DNA from: Tsuneonella sp. CC-YZS046
GTDB lineage: Bacteria; Pseudomonadota; Alphaproteobacteria; Sphingomonadales; Sphingomonadaceae
Reading direction: 5' to 3'
DNA length: 64,000 bases
Assembly: GCF_035581365.1 (NCBI RefSeq)
Contig: NZ_CP141590.1
Location: forward strand, 248,001-312,000
The position numbers and the translations under genes were made by a program. Position 1 is the stretch's first letter. Each line of letters starts with the position of its first letter. Positions 47,784 to 56,615 of the stretch are shown in pieces. Below the pieces are notes generated by a model. The model was not told the DNA's origin, made no database searches, and saw only the letters and a program-made list of their open reading frames with translations.

Positions 47784-48539
47784 TCAGCGAAGATAGAAGT
47801 CTATCGTGGTGACGACCCGTACCTTCTTGTAGGGCGTATCCGACACGCCCCAGCCCCCGCCGCTGTCGCCGTCGCGCGCTTCGACCGAGAAATAGCCCTG
47901 GGTCGCCTGCTTGATGCCGCCGACGCTGGTGCCGCTGTCCTCGGCGAATTGTTCCGCGGCGGCGCGGGCGTCCTTGGTCGCTTCGGCCACCATGGCGGGC
48001 TTGATGTCGTTGAGCTTGGTGAAGGTGTAGGCCATGCCCGACCCTTCCTCCAGAACGACGCCGCGCTTCACCAGGTCGAATTGCTTGCGGACCGCTTCCT
48101 GCGCGCGCTTGATGTCCGTGCTGCGCAAGGTCATGCGCTGCCTGACGGTGAACTGCGGGACGCCATCGGTGGTGAACTGGGAGACATTGACGCCGGCAGG
48201 CTGCAATGCATTGGCGGGAAACCCAAGCTCCGCGAAGAAGGCCTTGATCGAGGCGGTGTCCCGGTCGACGCTGCCCTGCGCAGAGGCGAGATCGCCGGCG
48301 GTGGCGGAATAGGCGATCGTCCAGGTGGCGAGGTCGGCGGTCACTTCGCGCTCCGCCAGACCGCGCACGGTGACGGACCGGTCCGCATGGCGCGCCCGGG
48401 TGAGGCCGTCCCCGAGGAGATAGCCGCCCAGGATCAGGCCGATCGCGACGATGCCGGAACTGGCCAGCCAGCGGCGGCTGGCCGGGTCGCGCCAGAAGGG
48501 GCTGGCCGGGGGCGAGCTTTCAGGGTTAGTTTCGGGCAT
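47784..48539 (-). CDS. SIMPL-domain protein (DUF541)
   Basis: A 251-residue protein: a proline-rich cytoplasmic start, a membrane helix at about 27-43 (SSGIVAIGLILGGYLLGDG), and a periplasmic DUF541/SIMPL domain (VTVRGLAEREVTADLATWTIAYSATAGDL ... VVTTIDFYL). Some family members belong to oxidative-stress or adhesion proteins, but the function of this one is unknown. It is convergent with the porin and appears monocistronic. Confidence 0.87.
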   Translation of the reverse strand: MPETNPESSPPASPFWRDPASRRWLASSGIVAIGLILGGYLLGDGLTRARHADRSVTVRGLAEREVTADLATWTIAYSATAGDLASAQGSVDRDTASIKAFFAELGFPANALQPAGVNVSQFTTDGVPQFTVRQRMTLRSTDIKRAQEAVRKQFDLVKRGVVLEEGSGMAYTFTKLNDIKPAMVAEATKDARAAAEQFAEDSGTSVGGIKQATQGYFSVEARDGDSGGGWGVSDTPYKKVRVVTTIDFYLR

Positions 48540-48643
48540 CTGGCGTTGATCCTCTCAAGAGCGCGGCGAGTCTTGCATGGCGCCCCGCCGATGAACCGTG
48601 TTTTAATCCAGGGCCTGACCCTAGACGAACGGAGAAGTTTCCC

Positions 48644-49084
48644 TTGATCAAATTTCTTCACACCATGATCCGGGTTGCCGATCCGGACAAGACCGTGGCC
48701 TTTTTCCGGCTGCTCGGCCTTGAGGAGGTGCGGCGGCATGAATCGGCGCAGGGCCGGTTCACCCTGATATTCCTCGCGGCGCCGGATCAGGCCGGGATCG
48801 CCGAACTGGAACTGACCTACAACTGGCCGCCTGAGGATGGCAGCGAACCGGAAGCCTATGACGGCGGGCGCAATTTCGGCCATATCGCCTATCAGGTCGA
48901 GAACATCTACGAAACCTGCCGGCGGCTGGCCGATGCGGGCGTGGCGATCAACCGGCCGCCGCGCGACGGCTACATGGCCTTCGTCAAGTCGCCCGACGGC
49001 ATTTCGGTGGAATTGCTCCAGCGTGGAGAGCGGCTTGCGCCGGAGGAACCCTGGGCCAGCATGGAGAATGCCGGAAACTGGTGA
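48644..49084 (+). CDS. gloA: Lactoylglutathione lyase (glyoxalase I)
   Basis: A 146-residue enzyme that turns the methylglyoxal-glutathione adduct into lactoylglutathione. Four likely metal ligands are placed as in the family: His in FLHTMIRV, Glu in AELELTYNW, His in FGHIAYQV and Glu in GISVELLQ. The TTG at 48644 is used because the first ligand is at residue 6; the next ATG would delete it. It appears as a single gene; no gloB is nearby. Confidence 0.9.
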   Translation: MIKFLHTMIRVADPDKTVAFFRLLGLEEVRRHESAQGRFTLIFLAAPDQAGIAELELTYNWPPEDGSEPEAYDGGRNFGHIAYQVENIYETCRRLADAGVAINRPPRDGYMAFVKSPDGISVELLQRGERLAPEEPWASMENAGNW

Positions 49085-49218
49085 GGCCCGGCTTCGCTTG
49101 CCGGAGACAGGGGCTGGCAGGGCAAAACCTATCCATTTTGGAAATGTTCCTCCATTGCAAGTGGTTGAGCGCTCCGATAGGCGCGACGTCCTGAGGCTGG
49201 GAGCGGGGGCGTTCGTCG

Positions 49219-50619
49219 GTGTTGCTGGGGTTCACACCACTCGAATGGGTGGCGCTGGCCGGCTATGAGCTGCTGCTCTTCGCCGGTCTTTTCTTCCTGA
49301 TCGGCTCGATGGACGATATCGCGGTCGATCTGGTCTGGCTTTGGCTCAAGCTGACCGGCAAGGCCGAAATGGAAACCGTCGATCGCGCGGCATTGCGCGG
49401 CCGTCCGCTCTCCGGACGGGCGGCGGTGATGATCCCGGCCTGGCGGGAAGCCGAGGTGATCGGCGCCACTGTCTCCCATGCGCTGGAAGCCTGGCCGCAG
49501 GACGATCTGCGGATCTATGTCGGATGCTACCGCAACGATCCCGCGACCGTGAGCGCGGCCATCGCGGCGGCGGGCGGCAATCCACGGGTGCGGCTGGTCG
49601 TTCATGGGCGCGACGGCCCCAGCAGCAAGGCGGACTGCCTCAACCGGATATACGCGGCGCTGTGCGAGGATGAGCGGCGCAGCGGCGTGCGGGCGCGGAT
49701 CGTGCTTCTGCACGATGCGGAGGATATGGTCGATCCCGCCGCGCTGCCCCTGCTCGACCGCGCACTTGCGCAGGCGGAGTTCGTCCAATTGCCGGTGCTG
49801 CCTCAGGTCCAGCCGGATTCGCGCTGGATCGCGGGGCATTATTGTGACGAGTTCGCTGAATCCCATGGCAAGGCGATGGTCGTGCGCGAAGCCTTGGGGG
49901 CCGGCTTGCCCGCCGCCGGGGTGGGCTGCGCCTTTTCCCGCGACGCGCTGGAAAGGATAGCGCTGCGGACCGGGCGCCCCGAGGCACCCTTTGCCGGGGA
50001 ATCGCTGACGGAGGATTACGAACTCGGCTTGAAGATCGGCGCGCTGGGCGGAAAATCGCGGTTCCTGCGGATACGCGGGCAGGATGGGCAACTGGTCGCC
50101 ACCCGCGCTTTTTTCCCCGGAACGCTGAATGAAGCGGTTCGCCAGAAAACCCGCTGGATTCACGGGATCGCCTTCCAGGGCTGGGACAGGCTGGGTTGGG
50201 AGGGTTCGCTGGTCGAACGATGGATGCGCTTGCGAGACAGGCGCGGGCCGCTGGCGGGGCTTGTGCTCGCCTCGGGCTATCTGTTCTTCCTCATCATCAC
50301 CTTTCTCTGGCTGACCAGCCTGCTGGGCTGGGTCGACATGCCGAAGCCCGGCGCGATGCTGCAGGTCATCCTGCTGGTCAATGTCGCGAGCTTTCTGTGG
50401 CGCGCGGCCTGGCGCTTCGCCTTCACCACGCAGGAATATGGGGTGGTGGAGGGGTTCGCCGCGATCCTGCGCATTCCCTTCGCCAATGTCATCACGATCA
50501 TCGCGGGGAGGCGCGCCCTGGCGGCCTATTTGCGGTCGCTCAACGGCCATGCACCCGTTTGGGACAAGACGGAGCATCGATCCCATCCCGCCATCCTCAA
50601 GGGCGCCGTATCACGATGA
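49219..50619 (+). CDS. NfrB-like membrane glycosyltransferase
   Basis: A 466-residue family 2-type glycosyltransferase. It has an N-terminal membrane helix (about 12-30), a GT domain with MIPAWREAEVIG, GPSSKADCLNRIYAAL, DAED at 166-169, TEDYELG at 264-270 and RQKTRW at 308-313, and two C-terminal membrane helices (about 345-365, 370-395). The set matches NfrB, the inner-membrane synthase that with NfrA makes a secreted polysaccharide in E. coli. E. coli NfrB also carries a C-terminal cyclic-di-GMP-binding domain; this protein ends without it. The GTG start follows GGAGCGGGGG. Confidence 0.82.
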   Translation: MLLGFTPLEWVALAGYELLLFAGLFFLIGSMDDIAVDLVWLWLKLTGKAEMETVDRAALRGRPLSGRAAVMIPAWREAEVIGATVSHALEAWPQDDLRIYVGCYRNDPATVSAAIAAAGGNPRVRLVVHGRDGPSSKADCLNRIYAALCEDERRSGVRARIVLLHDAEDMVDPAALPLLDRALAQAEFVQLPVLPQVQPDSRWIAGHYCDEFAESHGKAMVVREALGAGLPAAGVGCAFSRDALERIALRTGRPEAPFAGESLTEDYELGLKIGALGGKSRFLRIRGQDGQLVATRAFFPGTLNEAVRQKTRWIHGIAFQGWDRLGWEGSLVERWMRLRDRRGPLAGLVLASGYLFFLIITFLWLTSLLGWVDMPKPGAMLQVILLVNVASFLWRAAWRFAFTTQEYGVVEGFAAILRIPFANVITIIAGRRALAAYLRSLNGHAPVWDKTEHRSHPAILKGAVSR

Positions 50620-51812
50620 TCAGCGACAGACTGCGCGGCCAGCCGCTTGCCGTCCTGCTTCTTGTCCTCGGGGGATGGATCGCGATCCGGATGGTGACAT
50701 GGCACCCGCCGCAATGGCGCGAAGGGCAGGATCTGCGCGCCATGCTCATCCAGGCCGAGGGACAAGCCGAAGCCGGAGAAGAGGCCGAGGAAGCGGAACT
50801 GGCCCGCGCCTATGCCCCGATCTCCGTCCCGTCCCCTCATGCGCATTGGAACATGCCACCGCCGCAATGGCAGTGGCCCGGCCCGGTTGCAGGGCCCGCA
50901 GCCGGGCAGGCAGGCCCCCTGCCGCCGATCAGGGTAATCATATCGGCCGAGGTTCTTCGGGCCGCGCTGCAAGGCATGGAACCGAAGGCAGGGGGAACGG
51001 CTGGGCTGCTTCACGGCGAGGATCGAGCCCTGGTCGAAGCGCTCGGGCGAACGGGCGCCTTGCCCGCAATGGCGGCCCATGGCGGGCAATCGATACCGGA
51101 AGCGCCAGCGCCCGTGCCCTTGCCGCCCATCCCCCTGTCGCCAGGCGCGGCGCGGAAGGGTTCGGACCGCTGGTCGGCGGACGCATGGATGCTGCTGCGG
51201 CGGGAGAATGCGCAGTCGCTCGCGGCGGGGCGGCCGGTCTACGGCGGAAGCCAGGCGGGCGCCGTGCTGCGCTATCATCTGGCGCCGCAAAATGCGCATT
51301 CGCCGATCGCCTATCTGCGGGCCAGCCAGGCGATGGGCGGCATCAGGCAGAGCGAGGCGGCGCTTGGCTTCGGTATCCGTCCGCTTGTCTCCCTGCCTGT
51401 CACGCTGGCCGCCGAAGGCCGGGTGTTCAACAGCCTTGGCCGGACCAGCATCCGCCCGGCGGCACTGGCCTATACCGAATTGCCGCCGCTCAAGCTGCCC
51501 TTCGGCTTGCGCGGCGATGCCTATCTCCAGGGCGGCTATGTGGGCGGGTCGTTCAGGACGCCCTTCATCGATGGACTGTTGCGGATAGATCGCGGCGTGG
51601 CCTCGCCCGGCGGCACGGAATTGAGGCTGGGCGGCGGCGTATGGGGCGGCGCGCAGAAGGGCGCCCGGCGGCTCGATGTCGGGCCAAGCGCCAGCGCATC
51701 GGTCGACCTGATGGGCGTGCCCTCGCGCGTTTCGATGGACTGGCGGTTTCGGGTCATGGGCGAGGCCGCGCCGAAATCGGGGCCGGCGGTGACGATGTCC
51801 GCCGGATTCTGA
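50616..51812 (+). CDS. NfrA C-terminal-like outer membrane protein, partner of the glycosyltransferase
   Basis: A 398-residue protein whose ATG overlaps the preceding stop (ATGA). It has a signal-anchor-like helix at about 10-28, a Pro- and Ala-rich linker (about 60-165), then a domain at about 180-398 that resembles the C-terminal barrel region of NfrA (WSADAWMLLRRENAQSLAAGRPVYGGSQAGAVLRYHLAP; then strands ending VTMSAGF with a terminal Phe). E. coli NfrA also has long TPR repeats; none are visible here. It may form the outer-membrane exit for a glycan made by its partner. The domain match is from memory of the family and not checked. Confidence 0.7.
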   Translation: MISDRLRGQPLAVLLLVLGGWIAIRMVTWHPPQWREGQDLRAMLIQAEGQAEAGEEAEEAELARAYAPISVPSPHAHWNMPPPQWQWPGPVAGPAAGQAGPLPPIRVIISAEVLRAALQGMEPKAGGTAGLLHGEDRALVEALGRTGALPAMAAHGGQSIPEAPAPVPLPPIPLSPGAARKGSDRWSADAWMLLRRENAQSLAAGRPVYGGSQAGAVLRYHLAPQNAHSPIAYLRASQAMGGIRQSEAALGFGIRPLVSLPVTLAAEGRVFNSLGRTSIRPAALAYTELPPLKLPFGLRGDAYLQGGYVGGSFRTPFIDGLLRIDRGVASPGGTELRLGGGVWGGAQKGARRLDVGPSASASVDLMGVPSRVSMDWRFRVMGEAAPKSGPAVTMSAGF

Positions 51813-51870
51813 CACGGCTTCCCGTCATCCGCCGTTGCGGTAATCGCCATACCGCCTTAACCCACTGGCC

Positions 51871-52785
51871 ATGGACGTTTACCTCCCCATCGCCAATCTT
51901 TCGGTTAACGGGCTGGTGATCGTTGCGCTCGGCGCGCTGACCGGCATCCTCTCCGGGGTGTTCGGGGTGGGCGGCGGGTTCCTGACCACGCCCTTGCTGA
52001 TCTTCTACGGCGTTCCGCCCACCGTGGCGGCCGCGTCCGCCGCCAGCCAGGTGACGGGGGCCAGCGTTTCCGGCGTTCTTGCCCATGCCCAGCGCGGCGG
52101 GGTGGATTATCGCATGGGGCTGGTGATGGTGGCCGGCGGCATATTCGGAACCGGCATCGGGGCCTTGCTTTTCCGCTTCCTGCAATCGATCGGCCAGATC
52201 GATACGGTCATCAATATCCTCTATGTGCTGATGCTGGGCACGATCGGCGGATTGATGGGGCAGGAAAGCCTGCAGGCGCTGATGGCGCGGCGCGGCGGCG
52301 CGGCGCGGCCCCCCCGCAAGCGCCGCCATCATCCGCTTGTCGCCAGCCTGCCGATGCGCTGGCGGTTCTACCGCTCCGGCCTCTACATCTCGCCCCTGGC
52401 CCCGCTGACGATCGGGGCGGTGGTGGGCGTGCTGACCATGCTGATGGGCATCGGCGGCGGTTTCGTGCTGGTGCCCGCCATGTTGTATATCCTGGGCATG
52501 AGCGCCAATGTCGTGGTCGGGACATCGCTGTTCCAGATCCTGTTCGTGACCATCGTCACCACCATGATGCATTCGCTGACGACCAAGGCGGTGGATATCG
52601 TGCTGGCGGTGATGCTGCTGCTCGGCTCGGTGTCCGGGGCGCAGCTCGGCGCGAAGATCGCGCAACGCGCGCCACCCGAACGGCTTCGCCTGCTGCTGGC
52701 CATCATCGTGCTGGCGGTGGCGCTGCGCATGGCCTTCGGGCTGGGCTACCGCCCGCCGGAAATCTATTCCGTGGTGCCGTTGTGA
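51871..52785 (+). CDS. TauE/SafE-family sulfite/organosulfonate exporter
   Basis: A 304-residue membrane protein with two internal repeats, each with the family motif: GALTGILSGVFGVGGGFLTTPLLIFYGVPPTVAAASA at about 20 and GAVVGVLTMLMGIGGGFVLVPAMLYILGM at about 180. About eight hydrophobic segments are visible. Such proteins carry sulfite or sulfonates; the solute here is not known. It is followed with overlap by a TIGR02186 gene, its usual companion. Confidence 0.88.
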   Translation: MDVYLPIANLSVNGLVIVALGALTGILSGVFGVGGGFLTTPLLIFYGVPPTVAAASAASQVTGASVSGVLAHAQRGGVDYRMGLVMVAGGIFGTGIGALLFRFLQSIGQIDTVINILYVLMLGTIGGLMGQESLQALMARRGGAARPPRKRRHHPLVASLPMRWRFYRSGLYISPLAPLTIGAVVGVLTMLMGIGGGFVLVPAMLYILGMSANVVVGTSLFQILFVTIVTTMMHSLTTKAVDIVLAVMLLLGSVSGAQLGAKIAQRAPPERLRLLLAIIVLAVALRMAFGLGYRPPEIYSVVPL

Positions 52786-53534
52786 GGATATTCTGCGCCC
52801 TGCTTGCCTTGCTGCTGCTGGGCGGCGCGCGCGACCCGATCCTGGTGCCGGAGGTTTCACAGCATGAAGTCCATGTCCAGCAGGGCTTCACCGGGACGGA
52901 GCTTCTGCTGTTCGGAGCGATCCTCGATCCGCAGGGCACGCGGGCCGGGCAGGATTACGATATCGTGGTGGTGCTGAAGGGGCCGACCCAGCCGATCCTG
53001 CTGCGGGAGAAGGAGAAGATCGCCGGGGTCTGGGTCAATGCCCACAGCACCGCTTTCCGTTCGGCGCCGTCCTTTTTCGCGGTTTCCTCGTCCCGGCCCA
53101 TCTCGCAGATCGTGGATGAGCGCACCGCCGCGATCTACGAACTGGGCCTTGACTGGCTGCAGCTTTCCCCCTCCGGCACGATCCGGCCGGACGAGCAGGC
53201 CCGCTTCGCTGCCGGGCTGGTCGACCTGATGCGGCGGCAGGGCCTCTACAAGCAGGACGGCAAGGGCGTCCGCGTGAGCGAGCAGGTGCTTTACCAGGCG
53301 CGCATCAGCCTGCCTTCCAGCGTGCAGACCGGCACTTATCAGGCCGAGACTTTCGCCATCACCAAGGGGCGCGTGATCGCCTCGGCAACCGCGACCGTCG
53401 AGGTGCGCAAATTCGGTTTCGACAGGATGGTCGCCAATTTCGCGGAAGAACACTCGCTCCTGTATGGGCTGATCGCGGTGGTGATTTCCGTGGCGATGGG
53501 ATGGATCGCCGGAAGGCTCTTCGCGCTGATTTGA
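52782..53534 (+). CDS. TIGR02186-family membrane protein
   Basis: A 250-residue protein with a signal sequence (about 1-17), a large periplasmic part (VPEVSQHEVHVQQGFTGTELLLFGAILDPQ ... YELGLDWLQLSPSG) and a C-terminal membrane helix (LLYGLIAVVISVAMGWIAGRLF). The family is common beside TauE-type permeases in alphaproteobacteria, and its function is unknown; a role as accessory to that permease is likely. The GTG overlaps the upstream stop by four bases. Confidence 0.85.
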   Translation: MRIFCALLALLLLGGARDPILVPEVSQHEVHVQQGFTGTELLLFGAILDPQGTRAGQDYDIVVVLKGPTQPILLREKEKIAGVWVNAHSTAFRSAPSFFAVSSSRPISQIVDERTAAIYELGLDWLQLSPSGTIRPDEQARFAAGLVDLMRRQGLYKQDGKGVRVSEQVLYQARISLPSSVQTGTYQAETFAITKGRVIASATATVEVRKFGFDRMVANFAEEHSLLYGLIAVVISVAMGWIAGRLFALI

Positions 53535-53621
53535 TGGGGCATATTCCCGAATTGACGCGTTCTTAACTTCATCGCCGATAAATTGCCGCTTTACCGATCC
53601 TGGGGCGGGACAACGCACGGC

Positions 53622-55322
53622 ATGAGCGATATGAGCAACCTGAATTTCCGGACTTCCGCGCCGGCTGCGATCCCGGGCGACGTCGCGCCGCATGTCGCGG
53701 CCCAGGCTGGCGTCGGCGACAATGCGAAATTGCCGATCGGCGTAGTGCTGGAGATTGCCGGCTCGTCGTCGCAGATCGCGCTCGACCTGCATCGCCTGAA
53801 CGAATGCATCGAAGATGCCGACCCTTCCATCGCGCTGGCCGGGCAGGTCGGCAGCCAGATCAAGATCCGGGTCGGTTCCGGCTGGCTCCTCGCCAGCGTG
53901 CGCACCCAGAAGAAGGACGGGCGCAACCAGCAGGGCATCATCGCCAATATCGACTTCCTGGGGGAAGGCGAGGAGGAAAAGCTCACCGGGCGCATCCACA
54001 GCTTCCGCCGCGGCGTGACCCGCTATCCCATTCCGGGCGCGCTGGTCTATCCGGCCACCAATGCGGATCTGCGCCAGATCTACGCCAGCGACGGCCGCTC
54101 GGCCATCCAGATCGGCACGGTCTATCCCACGTCCGACATCCGCGCCGGGCTGTATATTGACGCCTTGCTGGGCAAGCATTTCGCGCTGCTCGGCTCGACC
54201 GGCACGGGCAAGTCCACCAGCGCCGCCCTGATCCTGCACCGCATCTGCGAGGCGGCGCCGGAGGGGCATATCGTGATGATCGACCCGCATGGCGAATATG
54301 CTTCGGCCTTCCGCAGCAACGGGATGATCCTGGACGTTTCCAACCTGCAGATGCCCTATTGGCTGATGAACTTCGAGGAACATTGCGAAGTCTTCCTGAC
54401 CAGCAGCGGCAATGCGCGGCAGGAGGATGCGGATATTCTCGCCAAGTGCCTGCTCCAGGCGCGCATGAAGAACCGGCTCGCCGAAGGGCTGGGCAAGCTG
54501 ACGGTGGATTCGCCGATTCCCTATCTCCTTTCGGACCTGACCAACATCATCCAGAACGAGATGGGGAAGCTGGACAAGGCGACGTCCAGCGCACCCTATA
54601 TGCGGATCAAGACCAAGATCGACGAATTGAGGGCCGATCCCCGCTACCAGTTCATGTTCTCCGGCATGCTGGTGGGAGACACGATGGCGGAGTTCATCTC
54701 GAAGATCTTCCGCATGCCGGGCAACGGCAGGCCGATTTCCATAATCGACGTGTCCGGGGTGCCTTCGGACATCACCTCGACCGTGGTGGCCGTGCTCAGC
54801 CGCCTGGTGTTCGACTTCGCGATCTGGGGCCGCGACGAGAAGCTGCGCCCGGTGCTGCTGGTGTGCGAAGAGGCGCACCGCTATGTGCCGAACGAGAAGA
54901 ACGCGGACGGTTCCTCGGTCGGCCGCATCCTGTCGCGCATCGCCAAGGAAGGCCGCAAATACGGGATCTCGCTGGGTCTCATCACGCAGCGCCCGTCGGA
55001 CCTTGCCGAAGGCGTGCTTTCCCAGTGCGGCACGATCATTTCGATGCGCCTCAACAACGACCGCGACCAGAGCTTCGTGAAGGCGGCCATGCCGGAAGGC
55101 GCGCGCGGCTTCCTCGATTCCATTCCGGCGCTGCGCAATCGCGAATGCATCGTCTGCGGCGAAGGTGTGTCGATCCCGATCCGTGTGTCCTTCGACAATC
55201 TGGAGGAAGTCCGCCGCCCTGCCTCGGAAGACCCGTCCTTCGCGGATCTGTGGCGGACGACGGGTGGTGAGGAAGAGGCGGTGGATCGCATCGTCCGCCG
55301 CTGGCGCGCGCAGGGGAAGTAA
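53622..55322 (+). CDS. HerA-like ATPase (DUF87)
   Basis: A 566-residue protein. An N-terminal barrel-like domain (about 35-165) is followed by an AAA-type core: Walker A GSTGTGKS at 191-198, then MIDPHGEYASAF, Walker B VLLVCEEAHRYVP, and LGLITQRPSDL with the sensor Gln-Arg. HerA is a hexameric DNA translocase; in archaea it works with the nuclease NurA and in some bacteria with Sir2 or other effectors for phage defence. Neither partner is visible in this window. The ATG at 53622 is preferred to a TTG 13 codons earlier. A weak promoter (TTGACG, then GATAAA) precedes it. Confidence 0.88.
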   Translation: MSDMSNLNFRTSAPAAIPGDVAPHVAAQAGVGDNAKLPIGVVLEIAGSSSQIALDLHRLNECIEDADPSIALAGQVGSQIKIRVGSGWLLASVRTQKKDGRNQQGIIANIDFLGEGEEEKLTGRIHSFRRGVTRYPIPGALVYPATNADLRQIYASDGRSAIQIGTVYPTSDIRAGLYIDALLGKHFALLGSTGTGKSTSAALILHRICEAAPEGHIVMIDPHGEYASAFRSNGMILDVSNLQMPYWLMNFEEHCEVFLTSSGNARQEDADILAKCLLQARMKNRLAEGLGKLTVDSPIPYLLSDLTNIIQNEMGKLDKATSSAPYMRIKTKIDELRADPRYQFMFSGMLVGDTMAEFISKIFRMPGNGRPISIIDVSGVPSDITSTVVAVLSRLVFDFAIWGRDEKLRPVLLVCEEAHRYVPNEKNADGSSVGRILSRIAKEGRKYGISLGLITQRPSDLAEGVLSQCGTIISMRLNNDRDQSFVKAAMPEGARGFLDSIPALRNRECIVCGEGVSIPIRVSFDNLEEVRRPASEDPSFADLWRTTGGEEEAVDRIVRRWRAQGK

Positions 55323-55350
55323 GCGCGAGAATAGCCCGCCCCGGTGATTG

Positions 55351-55644
55351 AGGCCAAACCAACCGGAACCGAAAGGTTCCGCAAGGCCGACCGGCCGCCG
55401 CGCCGCATGGCGCGCAAGCCAAGGCTGCGGATGCAGCCGCCGGCGCCTGAGGCGAAACGAACCACAACCAAAGGTTCCGCAAGGCCGACCGGCCGCCGCG
55501 CCGCATGGCGCGCAAGCCAAGGCTGCGGATGCAGCCGCCGGCGCTTGAGGCAAAACCAACCGGAACCGCAGGTTCCGCAAGGCCGACCGGCCGCCGCGCC
55601 GTATGGCGCGCAAGCCAAGGCTGTGGATGCAGCCGCCGGCGTTT
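55351..55644. repeat. Three tandem copies of a multi-hairpin repeat of about 98 bp
   Basis: Units start at 55351, 55450 and 55547, with a partial fourth start at 55645. Each unit carries hairpins in the same order: CGGAACC-GAAA-GGTTCCG, GGCC-GACC-GGCC, CGCGCC-GCAT-GGCGCG and GGCTGC-GGAT-GCAGCC. Differences between copies fall mainly in loops, or keep pairing (GGCTGT still pairs with GCAGCC through a T-G pair). The first hairpin is degraded in copy 2. The array lies between the convergent herA-like and queE genes. Frames are open through it on both strands, but no protein is believable. Confidence 0.9.
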
Positions 55645-55658
55645 GAGGCCAAAACAAA

Positions 55659-56393
55659 CTACGTTCCCCGCGTATCTCCATACAGGTGGATATGCAGCCG
55701 GTCGCTCATCCGGAAACCGTGCCGCAGGCACAGCTCCGCCAGCCATTTCTCGCGCTCGCGCAGGGTCGCGCTGTCCGTGCCTTCGGGCATCAGGAAGATG
55801 CGTTCTGCGGCAATTTTATATTCGCCTTGCAGCGCAAGCACTTCGTCCACGTCCGAGGGCAGCGCGATCACGAATTTGAACCACGCACGCTGGTTCGCGG
55901 CCCAATCCCGCAGCCGCTCGGGCGGCAGGGCAAGCTCCGCCGGATTGCCGCTGTGGGCCAGCTTGGGGCTGACGTTGTATTGCTGGATCAGCGGGTCGAG
56001 CGCGGCGGGCGGCTCCACCGTGCCGTTGGTTTCGACTTCCACCCGGATGCCGGGCAGGCGGGCCAGCAGGCGGGCAAGGGCAGGGGCCTGCAGCAGCGGT
56101 TCCCCGCCGGTGATTACCAGCCGGGGCTGGCCGAGCGCGGCGATCCGCGCGGCCGTATCGTCTTCAGATAATGTGACCTGGTTGGTGGCGCGATCATGGG
56201 TGATGCCGTCGCGATGCGGGCGGTTGTCGCCGGTGAAATGCCAGGTGTAGGCGGTGTCGCACCACAGGCAGGCGAGATTGCAGCGCGACAGGCGGATGAA
56301 GGTGCAGGGCAGCCCGGCCGATGGGCCTTCGCCCTGCAACGAGGCGAAGATTTCCGGCTCGCCGGGTGCGGTGGTGGCGAGGGTCAGCGGCAT
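55659..56393 (-). CDS. queE: 7-carboxy-7-deazaguanine synthase
   Basis: A 244-residue radical SAM enzyme of queuosine synthesis. The cluster motif is in SRCNLACLWCDTAYTW (CxxxCxxC), preceded by the family start EIFASLQGEGPSAGLPCTFIRLSRC. The SAM-binding GGEPLLQ and the C-terminal part with PEGTDS are present. It makes carboxydeazaguanine from the QueD product. No other queuosine genes are nearby. The 222-base gap to valS shows no gene. Confidence 0.93.
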   Translation of the reverse strand: MPLTLATTAPGEPEIFASLQGEGPSAGLPCTFIRLSRCNLACLWCDTAYTWHFTGDNRPHRDGITHDRATNQVTLSEDDTAARIAALGQPRLVITGGEPLLQAPALARLLARLPGIRVEVETNGTVEPPAALDPLIQQYNVSPKLAHSGNPAELALPPERLRDWAANQRAWFKFVIALPSDVDEVLALQGEYKIAAERIFLMPEGTDSATLREREKWLAELCLRHGFRMSDRLHIHLYGDTRGT

Positions 56394-56615
56394 GAAAACC
56401 GACCGGGGGTTGACACAGTTGACACTGTCCAGAGAGAAAATCTCAAACTCGCCCGCGAACGGCAGGAAGCGCGGATAATCGAGGGTTGGCGAGCGGTCAT
56501 GCCATCGCTTTTGTCACTTCGGGCAAGTGTAGGAAAGCCATTCCTCTTCAAGCCCGCCGGGCGTGGTGCAGGTGCTTTCCACCAGTCCGTTCGGGCCCAG
56601 CGAATTGCGGAAATC

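Noticed and set aside
53574-53581. GCCGATAA before the herA-like gene as a sigma-28 promoter
   Set aside because: No TAAA-like -35 lies 15 bases upstream; the 8-mer can occur by chance in 64 kb.
55351-55644. CRISPR array
   Set aside because: The units are contiguous, about 98 bases each, with no unique spacers and no cas genes nearby.
52857-55652. A 931-codon ORF on the - strand across the herA-like gene and the repeats
   Set aside because: It is antisense to two well-supported genes, has no family match and is kept open by high GC and the repeat array.
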